Below are positions 1 through 12,169 of a DNA stretch of 64,000 bases, one piece after another; the stretch's first letter is position 1, and every line of letters starts with the position of its first letter. Source of the DNA: Eriocheir sinensis (lineage: Eukaryota > Arthropoda > Malacostraca > Decapoda > Varunidae); the NCBI RefSeq assembly GCF_024679095.1, contig NC_066577.1, positions 3,651,370-3,715,369 of the forward strand. The letters run 5' to 3'. A model generated the notes under the pieces. That model ran no database searches and had not been told where the DNA came from. It was given only the letters and a program-made list of their open reading frames with translations. A program made the position numbers and the translations under genes.

Positions 1-44
<44 letters not shown>
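1..44. repeat. (CT)n microsatellite
   Basis: An uninterrupted CT dinucleotide run opens the window and probably continues upstream of it. Confidence 0.95.
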
Positions 45-46
<2 letters not shown>

Positions 47-293
47 AAGACAACATATATTTGGTACATTCTTGCAGTTACTCTTGTGGGTGGTATGATA
101 AATCCTCTGTTGTTTTTTCGCCTAAAAAGTACTTGTTTACATTATAAATGAGTTCTTTCTCGTGGCTGTGCAGCCAATGATGACGTGAAGAGATGGAGAG
201 GGAGGGGTGGGAGAGGCGGGAGCGGGACACCTGCTGAGCCTTCCATGACCTTGAGAGAAGTGACCTGGGCAGGCTGGGCTCTGGATGTGTAAG

Positions 294-1462
294 AACATAA
301 GAACATAAGAACGCAGGAGTCTGCAAGAGGCCGGTAGGCCTGTACGAGGCAGCTCCTTTGACCCTAAGCTCCCGTGTATCTAACCCCACCTAATATCGCT
401 GTCCATGAATTTATCTAGTCTATTTTTGAATGTGACAATTGTATTGGCACTCACCACATGACTGCTAAGCCTATTCCACTCATCCACCACCCTATTAGTA
501 AACCAATTTTTGCCTATGTCCCTGTTGAATCTGAATTTATCCAGTTTAAACCCGTTACTTCGTGTCCTACCCGGTTCTCTTACCAACAAAACCTTATGAA
601 TGTCTCCCTTATTAAAGCCCTTCATCCATTTATAAACCTCGATCATGTCTCCACGCACCCTTCGCCTTTCTAGAGAATGCAAGTTTAACTGTTTGAGTCT
701 TTCCTCGTATGGCAAGTTTCTCAACCCCTGAATCATCTTAGTCATCCTCCTCTGCACCGATTCTAACATTTTGATATCCATTCTATAGTAGGGTGACCAG
801 AACTGAACCGCATAGTCAAGATGAGGTCTAACTAATGCTAAATATAGTTTGAGGAAGACTTCGGGGCTTCTGTTGCTTACGCTCCTTGAAATAAATCCCA
901 GTACCCTATTAGCTCGATTTCTAGCTTGAATGCATTGTGCCCTTGGACGGAGATCAGAGCTCACTAAGACCCCTAAATCCCTCTCGCACCCAGACCTACT
1001 TATGAGAGTGTCATTTAAGCAATAGTTATGTGAGGGGTTGTTCCTACCTACACTCAGAATACTGCACTTCCCTACATTGAACTCCATCTGCCATTTATCC
1101 GCCCAGTCATATAATCTGTTGAGTTCACCTTGGAGAATACTAGCGTCCTGATCCGACTCAATTACTCTACCGATCTTGGTATCATCTGCAAATTTACTAA
1201 CATCACTACTAATTCCTGTGTCTAAGTCATTGATATAAATAATAAACAAAAGTGGACCTAATACCGAACCTTGTGGGACCCCACTCGTAACACATCCCCA
1301 GTCAGATCTTTTACCATTGATTTGCACTCTTTGCTTCCTATTGCTAAGCCACGCCTTGACCCAGTTCAAAACTTTACCCTCTACTCCGTGAGCCTGTAAT
1401 TTAAGCAACAGTCGTTGGTGAGGAACTTTGTCAAACGCTTTACTAAAATCAAGATAGATTAC
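294..1462 (-). mobile_element. CR1-like LINE, 5'-truncated
   Basis: The element reads on the minus strand. Its 3' end, at 294-320, carries two copies of the octamer TTCTTATG (seen on the plus strand as repeated AAGAACAT), a short direct repeat of the sort that ends CR1/L2-type LINEs. About 80 bp of 3' UTR precede it, then the reverse transcriptase reading frame. The 5' end breaks off inside the RT domain near 1462, where RT-like sequence stops and AT-rich DNA begins. 5' truncation is normal for LINEs. A second 3' end of the same or a close family lies at 4095-4388. Confidence 0.88.
380..1462 (-). pseudogene. LINE reverse transcriptase, C-terminal part
   Basis: An open frame of about 360 codons encodes the palm and thumb of a non-LTR reverse transcriptase followed by the usual C-terminal region. 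Visible motifs in order are [13 protein letters not shown] (palm, first catalytic Asp), [18 protein letters not shown], the catalytic FADDTKI, then LVRPHLDYAVQFWSP and the terminal FKNRLDKFMD. The fingers and any endonuclease are missing and there is no credible start codon, so I call it a truncated retrotransposon gene and not a functional CDS. The frame itself has no internal stop, which suggests a fairly young copy. Confidence 0.88.
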
Positions 1463-2912
<1,450 letters not shown>

Positions 2913-2992
2913 TATATTTATTTATTTTTTTTTATTTTTTTATTTTTTTTTTTTTTATATATATATTTATATATATATTTACATTTATATTT

Positions 2993-3859
2993 TCAGTGCG
3001 GAAATTTGTTTTTTTTTACGAGTGTTTTAAAAGCAAAATTTCTGGAGCGAATTAAACTTGTGAGCTGAGGTTTGACTGTATAGTGCATCGTGTCACCAGC
3101 GGCAGGCTTATTTAAAATCTTTTCAATTTTCTCCTCAACTCCTGGAATCGAGTAGAACTCAGTCTTGTTTAACAATGTCTCAGTTATCTTATCCTCGGTC
3201 TCCTCATTATGCACATTGCAGAGCATGATCTTTGGCCTTAATTGTCCCACATTTTTTGTGCTAACTTGCTCTACATTTTCCAATTTCTGAGCTGCTTCAT
3301 TCCTTGTGTTCTCATCGTCAAAGTTCATAACAATGTTACCTCCATTTGTGTATCTTGAATCAGTAATCTTAATACCTTGTAATGCCTGGGAAACTTCATT
3401 TTTCATAACCTTTTTATCTTTATCAGAGGCCTTGACGACAAGGAGATGCTTCTTCCTCCTGCGTCTGGCTACGTCAGCAAAGTTGGTGCGACCCGACTCA
3501 GCACAAAGCACACCGGCCACTTCACTCAGCTCCTTCACACTGGATACCCAAGATTCAACTTCATCTCTCACAACTATTATTTCTTTAGGTAATTCTTGCT
3601 GAAATTCATACAATTTTTCCACAATATTGGTTGCTAAAGATGCCTTGTGTAAGCATGGCAAACACACCCAGATTGTTTTGGGTATATTATCCTGCTTGAC
3701 CCCTGTCAGATGAGCACACTTAACATGGCACCACTTAGGGCACAAACAGCATGCAATCCACTTATCGCCTGTAAAGTCTTCACAGCTGCTCGCCATTGTT
3801 GAATTAGCAGTTTCAGGAGCGCACACACAACACGTCCATCCACTCCCTTTGTCACTCAC
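2993..3859 (-). pseudogene. Non-LTR retrotransposon ORF1-type protein with PHD finger
   Basis: A 288-codon frame. Residues about 9-70 form a C4HC3 PHD-like zinc finger: CVC near the start, CCLC, then WCHVKC and WVCLPC. It is followed by a basic segment (FADVARRRRKK, near residue 130) and an RRM-like region around 140-225 (IVMNFDDENTRNEAAQKL). This order (PHD, basic patch, RNA-binding fold) is known for ORF1 proteins of CR1/L2-type LINEs that bind element RNA. The codon at the expected start is GTG, directly preceded by an in-frame TGA, so the original ATG is probably lost. ORF2, expected at lower coordinates, is absent; the (AT)n tract lies there. A host PHD gene exon is the alternative, less likely. 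Confidence 0.6.
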
Positions 3860-4094
3860 TCAGCGGAGCCCAGAGGTGATGACCCAGCGAGATGCCGGTC
3901 CATGAATTAGTCTTGCCGTAGTCCCCTTCAGAATTTAAAAATTTTACAGTAGGAAATTTAAGAAGAAAATGGCTTACACCGGTCTGGAGGCTTATTTGTT
4001 GGGGTGGCAAACATCCTGGGGACTCTCTCTTGGCGGTGGTCCATGTCCCTAACTCCCATGAATAAGGGGAGGCTGGTGTGACATTTGTGATGAT

Positions 4095-4388
4095 AATAAA
4101 AATGTTAAGACTAAGAACTGGTACACTGGGGATGTTAATCGGGTTTTAGTTGTAAGAGTCAGGCAGGACATGTAGCAACGGTTTTAAGTTAGATAAATTC
4201 AGATTAAATAGGGTTGTGGATGAAAGGAACAGGCTTGGGAGTCATGTGGGTGCCAGTACCACAGATACATTCAAGATGAGGTTGGATAAATTCACACATG
4301 GTGAGGTAAGGTTGGGTTAGGTTTACAGGAGCTGCCTTGTATAGGCCAACCAGCCTCTTGTAGACTCCTTATGTTCTTATGTTCTTAT
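4095..4388 (+). mobile_element. CR1-like LINE 3' end fragment
   Basis: Plus-strand sequence encodes a degraded version of the last residues of the CR1-like RT (FKLDKFR ... VVDERNRLGSH ... FKMRLDKF) and ends in a 3' UTR plus two TTCTTATG octamers at 4368-4386. It matches the 3' end of the element at 294-1462 but with a small internal deletion. It ends exactly at the left edge of the zinc-finger duplicon at 4389. Confidence 0.8.
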
Positions 4389-4945
4389 TAACAGCCCATC
4401 TCTTGCACCCCGGGATGTGGTGTTGGCCATGCTGGGAGGAGCACAGCACCAGGAGACAGCTGCTCAAGTGAGGGTCTGAGGCGGACGCTGCAGCGCTCGC
4501 TGCGTCCACGCTGCCACTGACCTCAGGACCCCTTGGTGCATTCCTCGCCTCGCCTGCCGCTTGGTCCCTGAGTGTGGCGTTGGGGGAACCTTGCCACCCG
4601 CTGCAGCTTCCCTGAGGTTCCTGCAAGACCCTCACCCCAGGAGTGGTGGGCAGGGGAGGCTGCAAGGCCGGGCAGCAGCCTGAGTGGCGGGCGGGACCAG
4701 CAGGAACACTGCCACTGCTGTGAGGACCAGAAGAACACACCCACCACCACCACCACCACCACTGACAACAACAATAATACTGCCACCACCACTGACAACA
4801 ACAACAGCAACTATATCACCACCACCACCACCACCTTGCTGCTGGCACCTTCGGCCACAAAGGAAAGGGAAAGTTTGAGTGTGACAAGATTTGAGACTGG
4901 GAGCAAGTTCAGCAGACACAGCCTTGCACACTGGTGAGGGAAACC

Positions 4946-5605
4946 ATGAGTGGCCAGCGTGTGGGAAAAGACTCCCTGGGAAGGATGACCTCAGCAAATA
5001 CACCCACACACTCTGCTGAAGGAGCCCTTGAATGCCTCGACTGTGGCAAAAGGTTCAGATACCAGAGTGACTTCAACAGACACACCCTTACACACACTGG
5101 TGAAAGACCTCATGAATGCCAAGAGTGTGGCCAAAGGTTCAGTTACAAGAGTAGCCTCAACACACACACCCTTACACACACTGGTGAAAGACCTCATGAA
5201 TGCCAAGAGTGTGGCAAAAGGTTCAGTTACAAGAGTAGCCTCAACACACACACCCTTACACACACTGGTGAAAGGCCTCATAAATGCCAAGAGTGTGGCC
5301 AAAGGTTCATAAAAAAGGGTACCCTTAAGATACACACCCTTACACACACTGGCAAAAGGCCTCATGAGTGTGAGGTTTGTGGTGACACATTCATTACGAA
5401 GAGGCAGCTCAAGGTACACACTTATAAACACACTGGTGAAAGGCCTCATGAGTGTCTGGAATGTGGAGAAAGGTTCAGAGAGAAGCAAACCCTGAAGCGT
5501 CACTCCTTCAGACACTCTGGCCTGAGAGAGTTCAAGTGTGACGTGTGTGGGAAGCACTTCAAGATGAAGGGGGACATTGCCCAGCACATGAAGACCCACT
5601 TCTGA
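4946..5605 (+). CDS. C2H2 zinc-finger protein, 7 fingers (gene 1)
   Basis: 219 residues from the ATG at 4946 (MSGQRVGKDS) to a TGA. Seven C2H2 fingers of the CX2CX12HX3H type fill residues about 30-219, in the order CLDCG, CQECG, CQECG, CQECG, CEVCG, CLECG, CDVCG, joined by TGERPHE-type linkers. Such proteins are normally nuclear and bind DNA or sometimes RNA; no target can be named. There is no KRAB, ZAD, BTB or SET domain in view. I chose 4946 because the frame upstream has no other ATG and the same ATG is kept in both paralogs. Two relic fingers lie just upstream in other frames (4880-5030). There is no nearby polyadenylation signal and introns upstream cannot be excluded. The open frame and clean fingers argue that it is functional, though an intronless paralog could be a retrocopy. 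Confidence 0.85.
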   Translation: MSGQRVGKDSLGRMTSANTPTHSAEGALECLDCGKRFRYQSDFNRHTLTHTGERPHECQECGQRFSYKSSLNTHTLTHTGERPHECQECGKRFSYKSSLNTHTLTHTGERPHKCQECGQRFIKKGTLKIHTLTHTGKRPHECEVCGDTFITKRQLKVHTYKHTGERPHECLECGERFREKQTLKRHSFRHSGLREFKCDVCGKHFKMKGDIAQHMKTHF

Positions 5606-5710
5606 GGTGCCGTGTTGTGCTGCTGTGTGGGACCTCAGTGACGGGGAACCAGTCATCAGCACCACCTGGAGAGGACTGGCACCATGTTGTGGCTGACTGC
5701 TGAGAGATGC

Positions 5711-5891
5711 ACCAACAAGCTGCACCACAGTGAACAGTGCCGTCTGCCCCGAGCCAGAGTGGTGACAACTCTGTCACCTTGCCCCGGCACAGTGCAGCAG
5801 CCAACAAGCAGCACCACAGTGAACAGTGCCGTCTGCCCCGAGCCAGAGTGGTGACAACTCTGTCACCTTGCCCCGGCACAGTGCAGCAGCA
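5711..5891. repeat. 89-bp tandem duplication downstream of zinc-finger gene 1
   Basis: Two nearly identical 89-bp units (second begins about 5829) containing GTGACAACTCTGTCACCTTG, itself an imperfect palindrome. The same sequence is present in inverted orientation beside zinc-finger gene 2 around 25270-25470, so the tandem duplication predates that duplication. Confidence 0.85.
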
Positions 5892-6314
5892 GTGACTGGG
5901 GCCGCCACAACAGACCATCACCAGGATTATCAAGGAGACGCTGTGTGAAGGTTTGTCAAGTTTCCCTGCGCTCCACAAGAAACTCGGCCCAGCAGAGACC
6001 ACTGGTGCAGACTGCCGGCCTGGGAGCTGTGATGGACGGAGCTTGTTAGGTTTGCTGCCCCGAGGGAAAGGAAGGCAGAATATGTAGTCGGGCAAAGTGT
6101 GCACACCAGGAACACTCCAGTGGTGTTTGTCAAGCCTTGTATTGTTGGCCAGTGGCCGGGTGAGTGCATGATGGACGGACAAGTGGCTCCACCAGGGAAG
6201 GAGGGGGAGGCAGGGGGCTGAGCACTGTGCTGGGACTGAGGGGAGATAAAGGCACAGGCAGTACAACAGTGTGCCGCATGGAACACTCTTGGCGGAAACA
6301 CCCACAGAAAAATA

Positions 6315-6672
6315 ACTGAAGAACACAGAAGAAGGAAGACCAGAGAGGGAGGAAGGAAGCCATGCTGGGCCTCAGAGGTCTGGAGAAGAAGAGGAAGAAG
6401 ATGCAAGGAACTGAAGAACACAGAAGAAGGAAGACCAGAGAGGGAGGAAGGAAGGCATGCTGGGCCTCAGAGGTCTGGAGAAGAAGAGGAAGAAGATGCA
6501 AGGAACTGAAGAACACAGAAGAAGGAAGACCAGAGAGGGAGGAAGGAAGCCATGCTGGGCCTCAGAGGTCTGGAGAAGAAGAGGAAGAAGATGCAAGGAA
6601 CTGAAGAATACAGAAGAAGGAAGACCAGAGAGGGAGGAAGGAAGCCATGCTGGGCCTCAGAGGTCTGGAGAA
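6315..6672. repeat. 95-bp minisatellite, about 3.8 copies
   Basis: Purine-rich 95-bp units start near 6315, 6410, 6505 and 6600 with only one or two differences between them. Open frames across it are a product of the repeat and not evidence of coding. Confidence 0.92.
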
Positions 6673-7420
6673 GATGAATGAATGAAGAAATAATGATGGT
6701 ACTCTGCGGGCGAGTGCCTGCCTTGAGGCATTGAGAGGGGCTGTGTGCCTGCTGGACGCCGCCTGCTAGGGGACCGCGGCCACCCTTGTCCGAGGCAGCT
6801 GCTGACCCCCTGCCTTCACCCTTGGCCAAGGCCACAGACACACCATAACGAGTAAGTGATTATTATTATTATTATTATTATTATGATAAGCTACCAAAGC
6901 CTCCCTCCAGGGTGCAGATACAACAAGTTGTCTCACAGAAAATACCAAAAGGTACTGGAGAGAAGCGAAGACAACGAATAGTTAAGAAACTGTCCAGCCA
7001 AAGCCAAAAGGAGGAAAAATAAAATTACTGTTTCAAAAAGACATTCACACGAGACATAAATGTAGAAATGTCTGCAGAAAGGACACTCTCAATGGGTAAC
7101 TGATTCCATAAACTTGTCAACGACGGAAGAAAACATCGTGAGAATTGTGTTGTACAAAAATTCATAGGATTAAAAGCAAGATCATTTTGTCTAAGAGCAA
7201 ACCTCGTGACCCGGGCAGGAGTAAAAGATCAGGCAAAGCATTGTGTAAGGGATGCCGATTATTCTTAAAAACTTAAAATAAAATGGTAAGGGCACCAAGT
7301 TGACGCCGATGATCAAGATCAAGAACAAGTGCCGGAGAAATAAATTTAATTGTATTGATAGCTCTGTCAAGTAAATTTAAATGGCAATTGGCAGCGGACA
7401 TCCAAACAGGAGCACAATAC

Positions 7421-8811
7421 TCAAAGTGGGGCAAAATCAATGCATATAAAAGATTTTATTACAGTTGAGTCACAAGCAAATGTTTTGAAGCACTTACGAA
7501 GTAATCCTGTCTTCTGTGCAATAGTGGAAGACATGGAACGGATGTGCTTCTCAAATGTCAGTTTAGAATCAAGAGTGACTCCCAACAAACGGATACTAGA
7601 AACATCCTTAATCAGTTCACCAAAATTATGCAAACAAGGATGAGGTGGATTCAAGGTGCGGGATCTACTGATGGTAATGGAATGCATTTTATTAGCATTA
7701 ACCCTTTCATTGCTAAGCGCTCGCAACAAGACTATCCCCTCAGGCGCGCTCGGGGAGCCCAATGGGGGGTCTCTTTTAACCTCTGTATCTCAAAAACTAT
7801 TCATCACAGCTAAAAATCAAAAACACCATTGGAAAGAGGAGGTCCAGATCTATAGGAGTCGGTTATGTATGTCTCTCTTGCGAACGTACATGCACATTCA
7901 GGGAGTGTTGAATGTTAACACTTACGTCGGTGTGTGTGGTATGATCAGCTGCATTGAGGGAATTGCGGACATCTTTTCTTCAGATTCTGGCAAGGGAGTA
8001 TTGCCAACTGCAATATTTACAACTATTTGGTCAAAGAATCAGTCAGGTGATAGGTGAAGCTATGCAAAAATGCCGCTGTATTGGGCAAGAACATCCACCA
8101 GTTACTTGTCCGTACATTTGCCGCGCTGGGCCGATATGATTTACCACCAAATTTAGTGAAGAATCCACTCAATTGGCAATCCTGTGTTGTGAGAATTAGT
8201 GTTGGAACACTCTCATATGCGGGAGATTTGAGTGCAGGTGGAGGTCGCAGCGGGCGTTTAGCACCACCAGCAAATACGCCTAACGCCCGCTGCAAGCGTT
8301 GAGCAATGAAAGGGTTAAGCTTTATGCCCCAAAGTTGACACCAAGCGGTGATCATTGCCAAGTCCCTATTCAGAGATGCAGCAATTTCACCTCTGTTGCT
8401 AAGAGAGTGAACAGAGGAGTATAGAGTTGTATCATCAGCATATGAAATAAGCTTATTTTTTAGCTTAATGCCCAAGTCAGAAATAAAAATGTTAAAAAAT
8501 AAAGGTCCAAGGACACTGCCCTGAGGAACATCAGAAACAACAGCCAGAGAAGCAGAGCAGGCATCATCAACAACCACACACTGTGATCGATTAGTTAAAA
8601 ATTCTTTAAAAATACTCAGAAGACTTCCACCACTACCAAGGAGCTGTAGTTTATAAACTAGAGCCCTATGATTCACAACATCAAAAGAAGACTGCAGGTC
8701 ATAAGACAGAGTCAAGAGACAGTCAAATGTTCCCAAACCCTTATGGAATCCGAACTGAGAATCGGGTAACTGATTGAATTTATCACAGTATAAGGAAAGC
8801 CATTTAGCCAA
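7421..8811 (-). pseudogene. LINE reverse transcriptase split by a DNA element
   Basis: The first part (8811-8319) carries [42 protein letters not shown] and the catalytic SYADDTTLY. The second part (7697-7421) begins ANKMHSITISRSR and carries RLLGVTLDSKLTFEKH of the thumb. Leaving out 7702-8314 plus one TTAA joins ...GIKLN to ANKMHS in frame without any gap. The codon usage and motif order are those of the surrounding LINE, so this is a retrotransposon gene and not a host gene. Further stops are found on both sides. Confidence 0.85.
7702..8314. mobile_element. TTAA-flanked non-autonomous element (piggyBac-like), 613 bp
   Basis: Ends are inverted repeats beginning CCCTTTCATTGCT, followed by AAGCGCTCGC on the left and CAACGCTTGC on the right. 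TTAA flanks both ends (7698-7701 and 8315-8318). TTAA duplications and CCC-starting termini are the known signature of the piggyBac superfamily. The insertion is proven independently because removing it restores the host LINE reading frame. No transposase is encoded. Another end of this family may be present at 23350-23379. Confidence 0.85.
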
Positions 8812-9571
8812 AAGCCTCTCAAAGATCTTAGAGAGGATAGGAGTAATAGAAATTGGGCAGTACTCAGTAGGAAAAGTTGAAGCTGAGACTCCCTTCGGGA
8901 TGGGAGTGATGTCTGCCTTGCGCCAACAAGAAGGAAAACTACCAGACTTCAGCAGTAACCTAAATACTACAGCAAGTTTTGGTGCTAAGAACGTAGCAAT
9001 CTTCTTAAAGAATAGAGGAAAAAAACATCTGGGTCTGTCCCTACTTTTTCAATTAACTGGATCTAAATGCAACTGAGCTAAGTTTTGGAAAGGGGAAACA
9101 AGTCAAAGGTAGGGATAATTCATCACCACACTGTTTGTAATAAAAATATCAGAAAGTAAATTAGCCTTTCTTAAAGGATCAAAGGGCACTGAACCATCAG
9201 ACTCGTAATGGAGGCATGCTAGAATCAACACCAAACAAGGAGGAATTAGGAGAAGCCCACTATTTGTGTGGTTGAGTAGTTCCTGCAAGAACCTCCTGTA
9301 TATGAGAATTATAAGCAGCTTCAGCTGCATTATAGATTCTCTGAGCATCAGCTTTAATAGCAACATAACTATCCCATAGCAACTGGCATCGATTCTGTCT
9401 CCATAGGTGATAAGCAGCCTACTTATCATCATAGGCCCCCTTACAGTCATCATTAAAGCAGGCTTTATCTCTCATACGAGATTTGGTTATCTTAGATGGA
9501 ACTCTTCTGTGTAAAATATCTAATAGACAAGTATTAAGAGCAGAGACTGGGTCATTGGATCAAAAAATAGT

Positions 9572-10462
9572 TTACCATTGAATATTATCAATTTCAGAAC
9601 AAATATTGTCCCAATTGACTCGAGATTTAAGATAGACCTGACGGGAAATGGTGATATCAGGCACAGTTAAGTCTAAACAGATCTTACAGTGAATGGCATT
9701 ATGGTCAGAAGTACCTATGAGAACAAGGACAGAAGCCACTACAACACCAGGAATGTCAGTTAAAGCCAAATCCAGGCAGTTCCCAGAACTGAGTGTAGGT
9801 CCATGAATCAGCTGCTCACAACCAGACAGATTAGAGAAATCCAGAGCAGCAAAAGCATTGCTATTGGTTGGAGATACAGAACCCAACCATTCAAGTCTCC
9901 AACAAATATAAAAGATGCTTTGACATCAACTGACTAGCATCTGGATTCCTATAAGGCTGAAAATATAATGATTATTGCATTTGCTAGAGACTTTGACAAG
10001 CTGCATCTCATGACAGTGACATACAAATTTAGTTAAGTGTTGTGCACTGTAACCAGATCTAATACACAAACCCACGCCACGAGCACGAGGAAAGGAATCC
10101 CGTCTAATTAGAACAGGTTTACTAAAGTTAGGAATAAGAAGTTCTGAAGTATCCCTAATGTTAGAAGCAAGAGTTTCTGCACAGAAAACAATGTCATGGT
10201 TGGCAGCAGCCATTGTAAGATCCTTCAGGTTCTTATGAAGCCCACGAATGTTGGAGTAAAGGACACGGCAACTTTTAGCAGGTTGTCGGTGTGGGCCAGG
10301 ATTACTTTGAGTATCACCGGCCAACAAAATAAATAAAGACAAGTAAAACTGATATAAAAATTTTGTCAACAACAACAGACGTAAAAAGATAACAATAAAA
10401 GAAAACTGATTTAAAAACAAAAAAACAACAGAAGCGGAGACATTCTTCGCACCCCCGACCAC
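9572..10462 (-). pseudogene. LINE N-terminal region: 2A-like motif and APE endonuclease
   Basis: The first 48 residues are strongly hydrophobic, followed by GDTQSNPGP. 2A peptides have the consensus DxExNPGP and cause ribosome skipping between the last G and P; here the conserved E is replaced by Q, so activity is uncertain. The endonuclease motifs VLYSNIRGLHKN, FCAETL and, in a second frame at 9886-9572, LIGTSDHNAIHC, are visible. A frameshift near 9900 separates the parts. 2A-like sequences at the start of ORF2 are known in APE-type LINEs of marine invertebrates. Confidence 0.75.
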
Positions 10463-10869
10463 TTAAGGTCTGCTCCGGACTTGGGGCCATTGGTAAAAGA
10501 AACATGCATAAAAAGCTGACAAGATGATGGCAGAAAACAACAGGATCCAGCTGCCATCATACATCCCAATGCCTTGTCAGTTGAGCATGGGATAGGCAGG
10601 ACCCTGGGAACAGAAAGACTGGGAAGTGCCCCCAGATGAAGACAAGCAGTATAGCTGGGGAATGAGAGGCACTTCACTGTGGCCCAACTACAAAACTCCA
10701 CTCACTGTGAATGGGAGGAAAAAAAGAAAAAAGAAAGAGGGAGGAGAACCACCACAAAAGAAAAAGTAGAGGACAGAGCTATGGGTGGTAAAGGGCACTC
10801 ACACCTCTTTTGGATAGATTCCACCCACCACCACTGTACTGGCTGCACTATAGTCTACACACACACACA

Positions 10870-12147
10870 CAGTGGATGATATGCCGGAAAAAGTAAAGAG
10901 TTACATGAGTATGCTTACAGATGACGCCAAACTGCTTAGAAAACTAAGAGATGAGGATGACTGTAATAAACTGCAGGAAGATTTAAATGAGATACATGAA
11001 TGGAGTAAAGGATGGGAAATGGAGTTCAAAGAAAATAAATGTCACATAATGAAAGTGGGCAAGAGTAAAAATAGACCAGGTAGACTGTATAGGATGGGAG
11101 GGACAGTCGTCCACACAGTGAAGGAAGAAAGACTTAGGAATAACAATACAAGATACACTGACACTTGAGAAGCACATCAATAAGATATTCGGAGAAACAT
11201 ACAGTCTGCTGCAAAATATTAGAGTGGCATTTCACTACTTGGATGGGACATGATGAAGAAAATAACAACAACATTGATTAGACCAAGGCTACAGTATGCA
11301 GCAGTTGTTTGGTCATCACACAGGAAAAAGGACATCAGGAAACTTGAAAGGATTCAAACGATTGCTACTAAGATGGTACCAGAACTATCAAGCCTGACAT
11401 ACCAGACTAGATTGGAGGAACTGGGCCTGCCAACACTGGAAGAAGGAAGAGAAAGAGGAGACCTGATAGCACTGTACAGGAACACAAGTGGAATGGACGT
11501 GTTGGATAGAAATGATTTAATCAGATGGAAGGGAGGAGGCAACTAAGAGGACACAGCAAGAGATTGAGAAAGGGGACTTGCTTGAAAGACATAAAGAAGT
11601 TCAGTTTTCCATACAGGAGTGTGGATACATGGAATGGACGTAGCAAAGATGTTGTTGAGGTGGGAAGTCTCCATAAAATGAAGGAAAAGTTGGACAAATA
11701 TAGACTGGAAGAAAGGACTGTCCCAGCTTTTAAGCTCAGGCCCCTGATTTTTTTTTTTTTTTTTTTTTTTTACGTCGTTGCCTGTTGCGCCGGTAGGCAT
11801 CTTCCTGGTGGGGCCTGATGGTCGGCCCAAGGCTTCTTCCAGGTTGGGCCTGATGGTCGGCCCAGCCCGTTCTGGCGCAGGCGAGTGTTTATAGTGGCGC
11901 CATCTTGCATTGGCTCATGCTGCCCCCCGGAACTCGTTCTTCATTCGCTTGGACGGCTTCCTCTAGAGTCCGGGTTGATGGGTGGTCTTCAGGACAGCAT
12001 GTGGGTAGTTTTAAGCCACTCGGCGGTGACTGAAAAATCCGAGTGGTAGCGTGGGGATTCGAACCCGCATCGTCCATCACGCGGTGAATGTGGGTCCAGT
12101 ACGCTACCAGTTCGGCCACCGCCTACCCAAAACAAATAGGTAAAATA
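10870..12147 (+). mobile_element. LINE (CR1/jockey-like), 5'-truncated, carrying a SINE
   Basis: Three pieces in different frames encode the end of an RT: MLTDDAKLLRKL with thumb KGWEMEFKENKCHIMKVG (10872-11160), IRPRLQYAAVVWSSHRKKDI (11250-11520) and LKDIKKFSFPYRSVDTWNG (11525-11728). It is the same family as the LINE at 46003-50446. The 3' UTR starts AGGCCCCTG near 11738, is interrupted by a minus-strand SINE at 11748-12129, and resumes as AATAGGTAAAATACAC at 12133-12148, like the tail of the other copy. A (CA)n tract marks its truncated 5' edge. Confidence 0.8.
11748..12129 (-). mobile_element. tRNA-derived SINE, family 1 (copy a)
   Basis: On the minus strand it begins TGGGTAGGCGGTGGCCGAAC, with an A box (TGGCCGAACTGGTAGCG) and B box (GGTTCGAATCC) about 45 bp apart, then a shared body of about 300 bp and a poly(A) tail (T run at 11748-11771). 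The promoter boxes are those of RNA polymerase III genes. Copies of the body are at 13598-13950, 47091-47471 and 56451-56818. It sits in the 3' UTR of a LINE. Confidence 0.9.
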
Positions 12148-12169
12148 CACTGATCCGATAGTTCACCAC

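Larger units (their letters stand above)
4389..5963 (+). repeat. Zinc-finger duplicon, copy 1 (inverted relative to copies 2 and 3)
   Basis: This block matches the reverse complement of 25208-26723 over its whole length, and 50560-52150 over the zinc-finger gene and leader. It includes about 550 bp of GC-rich leader with (ACC)n runs, the zinc-finger reading frame, and 360 bp of downstream sequence containing an 89-bp tandem repeat. The left edge abuts a CR1 3' end. I can see no target-site duplication at the edges, so this looks like a segmental duplication and not a transposon. Confidence 0.85.
6857..10500 (-). mobile_element. APE-type LINE (L2/CR1-like) with 2A-like motif, decayed
   Basis: Minus-strand pieces in the right order build one ORF2: hydrophobic N-terminus and 2A-like GDTQSNPGP (10292-10318), APE endonuclease (about 10290-9572, motifs VLYSNIRGL, CAETL and SDHNAI), RT (8811-8319, continued 7697-7421) with YADD, then the C-terminal domain down to about 6940. 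The 3' end is an (ATT)n tail at 6857-6883. Several frameshifts and stops break the frame. The RT is split by a TTAA element at 7702-8314. The region 10463-10860 is probably its 5' UTR but shows no clear boundary. Clade assignment (L2, CR1 or related) is tentative. Confidence 0.85.

Noticed and set aside
4991..5728. Long antisense frames over all three zinc-finger genes (also 25442-26179 and 50506-51606)
   Set aside because: They mirror the finger repeat on the opposite strand, have no recognisable domain and no independent start context.
6362..6681. Charged repetitive open frame (RRKTREGGRK type)
   Set aside because: Product of the 95-bp minisatellite.
12040..12129. tRNA gene with good A and B boxes
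   Set aside because: The tRNA-like part continues into a SINE body with poly(A) tail and recurs in four copies; it does not fold as a complete tRNA with a 3' acceptor, so it is a SINE head.
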